Positions 61,432 to 64,000 of a stretch of 64,000 nt of DNA are shown here, one piece after another. The translations under genes and the position numbers were made by a program. The stretch is from an uncultured Candidatus Saccharibacteria bacterium. GTDB lineage: Bacteria > Patescibacteria > Saccharimonadia > Saccharimonadales > UBA4665. The DNA is taken from positions 62,001-126,000 of the forward strand of contig CAMLQK010000002.1 of assembly GCA_946482285.1 (NCBI GenBank), read 5' to 3'. The notes beneath the pieces were generated by a model. The model saw only the letters and a list, made by a program, of their open reading frames with translations. It made no database searches and was not told the origin of the DNA. Numbering within the stretch: the first letter of the stretch is position 1; each line of letters opens with the position of its first letter.

Positions 61432-62306
61432 TTTTTAGCCCCTTTACGGCGGCCAGCGCGTGGTTTGGCGGCTTTTTTTGCTGGCTTCTTTTTGGTTGCT
61501 GCCTTTTCTTTAGTAGTATGGGGCACCGCCTTCATAAGCACCGAAACCCCAGCCAAATCATCATCAACCGTTTTTTCGGGTACCGAATAGAGCGCCTTGC
61601 GCGCCGTAGCGGCAACTTCGCCAATTGCGGTTTGCTCATCATGCATAACACTGCCGTCGTGCATATATACTACGCGCGTCGCGTATCGGGTAAGCTCGGG
61701 GTTGTGCGTTACAAACAAGATAGTATTGCCCGTTTTGTGAATTTCGCTCAACAATTCCATGACCAGGCGGCTACTGGCGCTGTCCAAGTTGCCAGTTGGT
61801 TCGTCGGCAATGATAATTTTAGGGTCGTTAACCAGGGCGCGGGCAATGGCTACACACTGGGCCTGGCCACCACTTAGCTGGTTGGGATAGTAGTAGGCAC
61901 GGTCGAGCAGCCCCACCCGCTCCAGCATGTTACGGGCGCGTTTAGCGCGCTGTGAAGGACTGATTCCTTTATAGGTAAGCGGCAAGGCAACGTTTTCGAG
62001 CACGGTCAGGCGAGGCAGCAGATTGAACGACTGGAACACAAATCCCACGGTATCGCGGCGAGCCTTGGCGCGCTGGGATGTACGAAGCTTGGCAACCGGC
62101 CGGCCCTGGAGGGTGTACATGCCATGCGTGGGACGGTCCAGCAGCCCAATGAGGTTCATAAGCGTCGACTTGCCACAACCGCTTGGCCCCATTACCGCTA
62201 CGAACTCATTTTCGTCAATACTTAAAGAGACTTCGTCGAGGGCAACCGTAGTCGCATCGCCGAAGCCGTACAATTTGCTGACGTCTTGAAGCTCGATAAT
62301 TGGCAT
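61428..62306 (-). CDS. MacB-type ABC ATPase with basic C-terminal tail
   Basis: 292 residues: ABC domain with Walker [11 protein letters not shown]-loop [12 protein letters not shown], signature [15 protein letters not shown], Walker [15 protein letters not shown] and His switch THNPEL. The signature has AQC where QQR is usual. The last ~60 residues ([29 protein letters not shown]) form a Lys-rich tail uncommon in this family, maybe for membrane or nucleic-acid binding. First gene of its operon. Confidence 0.93.
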   Translation of the reverse strand: MPIIELQDVSKLYGFGDATTVALDEVSLSIDENEFVAVMGPSGCGKSTLMNLIGLLDRPTHGMYTLQGRPVAKLRTSQRAKARRDTVGFVFQSFNLLPRLTVLENVALPLTYKGISPSQRAKRARNMLERVGLLDRAYYYPNQLSGGQAQCVAIARALVNDPKIIIADEPTGNLDSASSRLVMELLSEIHKTGNTILFVTHNPELTRYATRVVYMHDGSVMHDEQTAIGEVAATARKALYSVPEKTVDDDLAGVSVLMKAVPHTTKEKAATKKKPAKKAAKPRAGRRKGAKK

Positions 62307-62377
62307 TTATACTAGTGTAACCTCGTTGCGACGCCTTTGCCAAGGTGTTTTCGTAGTAATTTATGACACTTTTACGC

Positions 62378-62383
62378 TATAAT
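62378..62383 (+). promoter_or_regulatory. -10 element of the tRNA-Ser gene
   Basis: Perfect TATAAT 36 bp before the tRNA. No clear -35. Confidence 0.55.
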
Positions 62384-62419
62384 GCCATAGTTACGCCATT
62401 TTTGGCTAATATTACATAC

Positions 62420-62509
62420 GGAGAGGTGTCCGAGTGGTTGAAGGAGCACGCCTGGAAAGTGTGTATACGGGCAACCGTATCGCGGGTTCGAATCCCGCTC
62501 TCTCCGCCA
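62420..62509 (+). tRNA. serT: tRNA-Ser (GGA)
   Basis: Acceptor stem GGAGAGG paired with TCTCTCC, discriminator G, encoded CCA (62507-62509). D-arm GAGTGGTTGAAGGAGC, anticodon loop CTGGAAA giving GGA (reads UCC/UCU), long variable arm GTGTATACGGGCAACCGTATC as in class II tRNASer, T-loop TTCGAAT. All arms are complete. Followed by a terminator. Confidence 0.97.
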
Positions 62510-62512
62510 ATA

Positions 62513-62543
62513 TAAAAAGACGACGATTTGTCGTCTTTTTATA
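62513..62543. terminator. Bidirectional intrinsic terminator
   Basis: AAAAAGACGAC, loop GATTT, GTCGTCTTTTT. Ends tRNA-Ser and probably, on the minus strand, the transcript of the 62815 gene after its hammerhead motif. Confidence 0.85.
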
Positions 62544-62563
62544 TTGGTTCGATCATTCTAATC

Positions 62564-62624
62564 AACACCTTTCGTCGTTTACGACTCATCAGCACAACTT
62601 ACAAATGTCATTTGTGGAGGTGCT
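62564..62624 (-). ncRNA. Hammerhead ribozyme, type III, canonical core
   Basis: On the minus strand: stem III AGCACC paired with GGTGTT, U16.1 (62618) and C17 (62617) at the cleavage site, stem I CACAA/TTGTG with a 14-nt loop, core CTGATGA (62592-62586), stem II GTCG, loop TAAA, CGAC, then GAAA (62573-62570). All conserved core bases are present, and A15.1 pairs with U16.1. It is in the 3' region of the 62815 gene, between the 62-bp junction element and the terminator. Only the loop I/loop II tertiary contact cannot be judged. Cleavage would separate a 3' fragment of about 100 nt. Confidence 0.85.
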
Positions 62625-62662
62625 ACAGAACATACGGAATAACTGAAGGATAGGTGGGGGTA

Positions 62663-62676
62663 TGGCTTGCAAGCCA
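62663..62676 (-). other. 14-bp palindrome
   Basis: TGGCTTGCAAGCCA is a perfect palindrome next to the junction element in the 3' region of the 62815 gene. It may extend the RNA structure or be a protein-binding site. Confidence 0.4.
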
Positions 62677-62680
62677 GTGG

Positions 62681-62742
62681 CGGCCGGGGGACGCTCCAGG
62701 TGGAGTGTCACTCATGGAAGGATCCATGCCCGGCCGCACACA
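62681..62742 (-). repeat. 62-bp three-way-junction repeat, copy 1
   Basis: Identical to 63769-63830 over 62 bases. Closing stem CGGCCGGG with CCCGGCCG; two internal hairpins, CATGGA/TCCATG and GACGCTCC/GGAGTGTC. It is in the 3' untranslated region of the minus-strand gene 62815, preceded by a TGACCC/GGGTCA hairpin (62745-62761). Confidence 0.9.
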
Positions 62743-62814
62743 GATGACCCGAGAAGGGTCAGACGTTCCGAGTAGACCCAGAGGCTACGGGGACTTGAGG
62801 CGAGCTGTCAGCTG

Positions 62815-63423
62815 TCAGGCACCGACGTGTTGGTTCTTGAGCGACTTGTCGACCGAGAGGCCACAGGCCTTTCCGAGCACGCCATGCGTGAAGTCGGGCA
62901 GCTCCTTGGGAAGAGCCTGGGAGAAGTGGAACAGGTCCACCAGATCCTTGAAGCACTCCTGGGCGCTGCCGTTCTTCTTGGCCCGCAGGGCAGGGTCACA
63001 CAGCGACTTCTTGGTGTCTTCGAAGGAGTTGGGCACCATGAACTCGTAGTCGGGGCTGGCGAGGTACGCGATGCGACACAGCACGGCGATCGAAGGATTT
63101 GGCTTCTTGGCCTTGATCACCTCGACGTTGCTTTGTGCGGCGAACATCAGGTTCGTCTTAGTGACGGGACTGACCTGAGCGGTAAGCTCACGGGTGAACG
63201 TGGCGATGGCGTTCTCCGTAACTTCCGTGCACCGCTGGCCAACGTACTTTGGCTTGCCGCAGGTCTGAACACGCGGAGGCTGGTCCTGGGACGTTGGGCG
63301 TCCATTGAGAAGCAGGGCCAGGCCAGCAAGGATTACAGCGCACGTCAGGCCGGCTGCTGCAAGCACCCTCCTGGTTCGGCCACGCGCGGGCTTTCCGTTG
63401 GGACGAGACGAATCACTGCTCAC
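62815..63423 (-). CDS. GC-rich unit: membrane-anchored extracytoplasmic protein, hypothetical
   Basis: 202 residues. Basic N-terminus, TM/signal segment about 19-41 (RVLAAAGLTCAVILAGLALLLNG), then an exported domain with six cysteines (TCGKPKYVGQRCTEV; VLCRIAY; SLCDPAL; QECFKD; KACGLS) that probably form disulfides, consistent with VKOR in this window. No family recognised. GTG 63423 follows GGAGGAATT. Leader carries a 12-bp stem-loop, 3' region the junction element and canonical hammerhead. Confidence 0.75.
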   Translation of the reverse strand: MSSDSSRPNGKPARGRTRRVLAAAGLTCAVILAGLALLLNGRPTSQDQPPRVQTCGKPKYVGQRCTEVTENAIATFTRELTAQVSPVTKTNLMFAAQSNVEVIKAKKPNPSIAVLCRIAYLASPDYEFMVPNSFEDTKKSLCDPALRAKKNGSAQECFKDLVDLFHFSQALPKELPDFTHGVLGKACGLSVDKSLKNQHVGA

Positions 63424-63486
63424 AATTCCTCCATGGGTACTCTATCTCCGGGCGATCCGAAGAATGGAGACACTCCGAGCCTATCC

Positions 63487-63532
63487 GAGGCTGGATATAC
63501 AACAACAAGCATGTGTTGCCATATATCCAGCC
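63487..63532 (-). other. Stem-loop in the leader of the 62815 gene
   Basis: AGGCTGGATATA pairs perfectly with TATATCCAGCCT (12 bp); inside, CAACA pairs with TGTTG. About 64 bp before the GTG start. Confidence 0.8.
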
Positions 63533-63650
63533 TGGAACTTTGCAGTTATTCAATGTATGTTCTGTGAAAGTGCCTGAATCTCTTCAAAGCGTACTTATTT
63601 TACAATAAAAATACAAAATTATCAACTTGTGCCATTCCCCCTGCTGGCAT

Positions 63651-63673
63651 AAAAAAACCAACCTCGCGGCTGG
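63651..63673 (-). terminator. Intrinsic terminator of the partial gene at the window end
   Basis: On the minus strand CCAGCC, loop GCGA, GGTTGG (one G-U) then TTTTTTT. It lies about 180 bp after the stop at 63850, downstream of the junction repeat, so that repeat is inside the transcript. Confidence 0.75.
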
Positions 63674-63768
63674 CAACGTTTTCGCACATGGGTGGGGCAA
63701 AAGTACGTGGAATTTTAGGTGGGTGTTGGATTGGCAAGGGGGTAAGGTGAGTAAAAAACTGTGGCGCA

Positions 63769-63830
63769 CGGCCGGGGGACGCTCCAGGTGGAGTGTCACT
63801 CATGGAAGGATCCATGCCCGGCCGCACACA
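63769..63830 (-). repeat. 62-bp three-way-junction repeat, copy 2
   Basis: Exact copy of 62681-62742, same orientation relative to its gene: it follows the stop of the minus-strand gene at 63850 after an ACCCC/GGGGT hairpin. The flanking bases on both sides differ, so the conserved unit ends sharply. Confidence 0.9.
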
Positions 63831-63849
63831 CGGTCAACCCCAGACGGGG

Positions 63850-64000
63850 TCAGATGTTGCTGGGCTCACCATGGGACGAGGGCAGCGGGGTGCTGCAGAT
63901 CTTGTCGATGGCCTCCTCGGTGAAGTAGTCGGCGATGACGCGCTTCCACACGAAGGTGCCGAAGGTGCTGGACTGGAGGTTGCGCATCTCGTACTCGCAG
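63850..64000 (-). CDS. GC-rich unit: C-terminal end of an unidentified protein (partial)
   Basis: Frame open from the window edge to TGA at 63850-63852, giving about 49 residues: CEYEMRNLQSSTFGTFVWKR, then DYFTEEAIDKICSTPLPSSHGEPSNI. GC-rich codon use like the 62815 gene. The ICSTPLPS end and VWKRVIADYFTEEA helix are not assignable. Its 3' region holds the second junction repeat and a terminator, confirming a real gene end. Confidence 0.7.
   Translation of the reverse strand, partial: CEYEMRNLQSSTFGTFVWKRVIADYFTEEAIDKICSTPLPSSHGEPSNI

Larger units (their letters stand above)
63424..63849 (-). other. Non-coding interval between two GC-rich genes
   Basis: No gene seen. Right half: 3' region of the partial gene at 63850, with an ACCCC/GGGGT hairpin (63837-63850), the 62-bp junction repeat (63769-63830) and a terminator near 63651-63673. 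Left half: promoter and leader of the 62815 gene, with its stem-loop. No hammerhead core is found between 63674 and 63768. Confidence 0.6.

Noticed and set aside
62681..63830. 62-bp repeats as ends of an insertion sequence flanking the 62815 gene
   Set aside because: Both copies have the same orientation, lie in the 3' regions of two genes, there is no transposase and no target-site duplication was seen.
1..64000. Alternative genetic code with UGA as Gly (as in Gracilibacteria/Absconditabacteria)
   Set aside because: Several genes end properly at TGA (for example 3533, 10220, 45796) and no conserved Gly is encoded by UGA.
1..64000. CRISPR array, prophage or integrative element
   Set aside because: No regularly spaced repeats, integrase, terminase, capsid or transposase genes found on either strand.

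Overview
The window looks like a chromosome segment of a small-genome bacterium of the Patescibacteria/CPR type, most likely a Candidatus Saccharibacteria (TM7). This is inferred from the gene set: enolase, 2,3-BPG-dependent phosphoglycerate mutase and D-lactate dehydrogenase side by side, many short membrane or secreted hypothetical proteins, VKOR, pilin, MacB-type ABC exporters, secreted polysaccharide hydrolases, and very short intergenic spaces with several apparently leaderless genes. The code is standard, with TGA used as stop. No rRNA, CRISPR array, phage or insertion sequence was found; there is one tRNA (Ser-GGA, 62420-62509).

Layout. 1-6000: the end of an unknown gene, an SPFH-domain membrane protein, an EamA transporter, a secreted AMIN-like protein and an ABC-F ATPase. 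6000-12500: a divergent FtsH protease, then glycolysis/fermentation (eno, D-2-hydroxyacid dehydrogenase, gpm) and an acyl-ACP desaturase. 12600-19300: a secreted GH6 cellulase-like enzyme, an SDR oxidoreductase, secreted and membrane proteins, and a beta-lactamase-fold serine hydrolase. 19300-23100: response regulator, sensor kinase and MacB-like permease plus ATPase in one transcript. 24900-34200: cupin, MgtC, ABC exporter, a minus-strand operon (HEAT-methyltransferase, CYTH, kinase-like protein, GT-A-like protein) and an oxidoreductase. 35900-43600: zinc-ribbon protein, peptidase E, two tandem HEMEH metalloprotease-like paralogues, DUF1801 protein, galE, and a clan GH-A glycosidase with two PA14 domains. 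43700-47150: a four-gene ubiquitin-like conjugation operon (membrane-anchored E2-like, JAMM peptidase, E1-like, ubiquitin-like protein with C-terminal Gly). 47100-62300: membrane proteins, nucleotidyltransferase, RRM protein and DEAD-box helicase, pilin, glycosyltransferases and flippase, VKOR, NRAMP, pentapeptide protein, and a second MacB-type pair.

The most unusual feature is a set of GC-rich genes scattered among moderate-GC neighbours: 404-1468, 5970-7745, 23272-23769, 23945-24748, 38851-39654, 43785-46929, 62815-63423 and the partial gene at 63850-64000. They favour G/C-ending codons and often start with GTG behind a strong Shine-Dalgarno. Almost all carry long GC-rich stem-loops in the 5' and/or 3' untranslated region. 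Downstream of three of these units I find hammerhead-ribozyme folds. The one at 62564-62624 (minus) has a fully canonical core; those at 208-262 (minus) and 47075-47143 (plus) share a CCGATGA core variant. Two neighbouring 3' regions also share an exact 62-bp three-way-junction element. I read these units as a family of independently transcribed, structurally insulated mRNAs, either horizontally acquired or under special selection; the ubiquitin-like operon is one of them.
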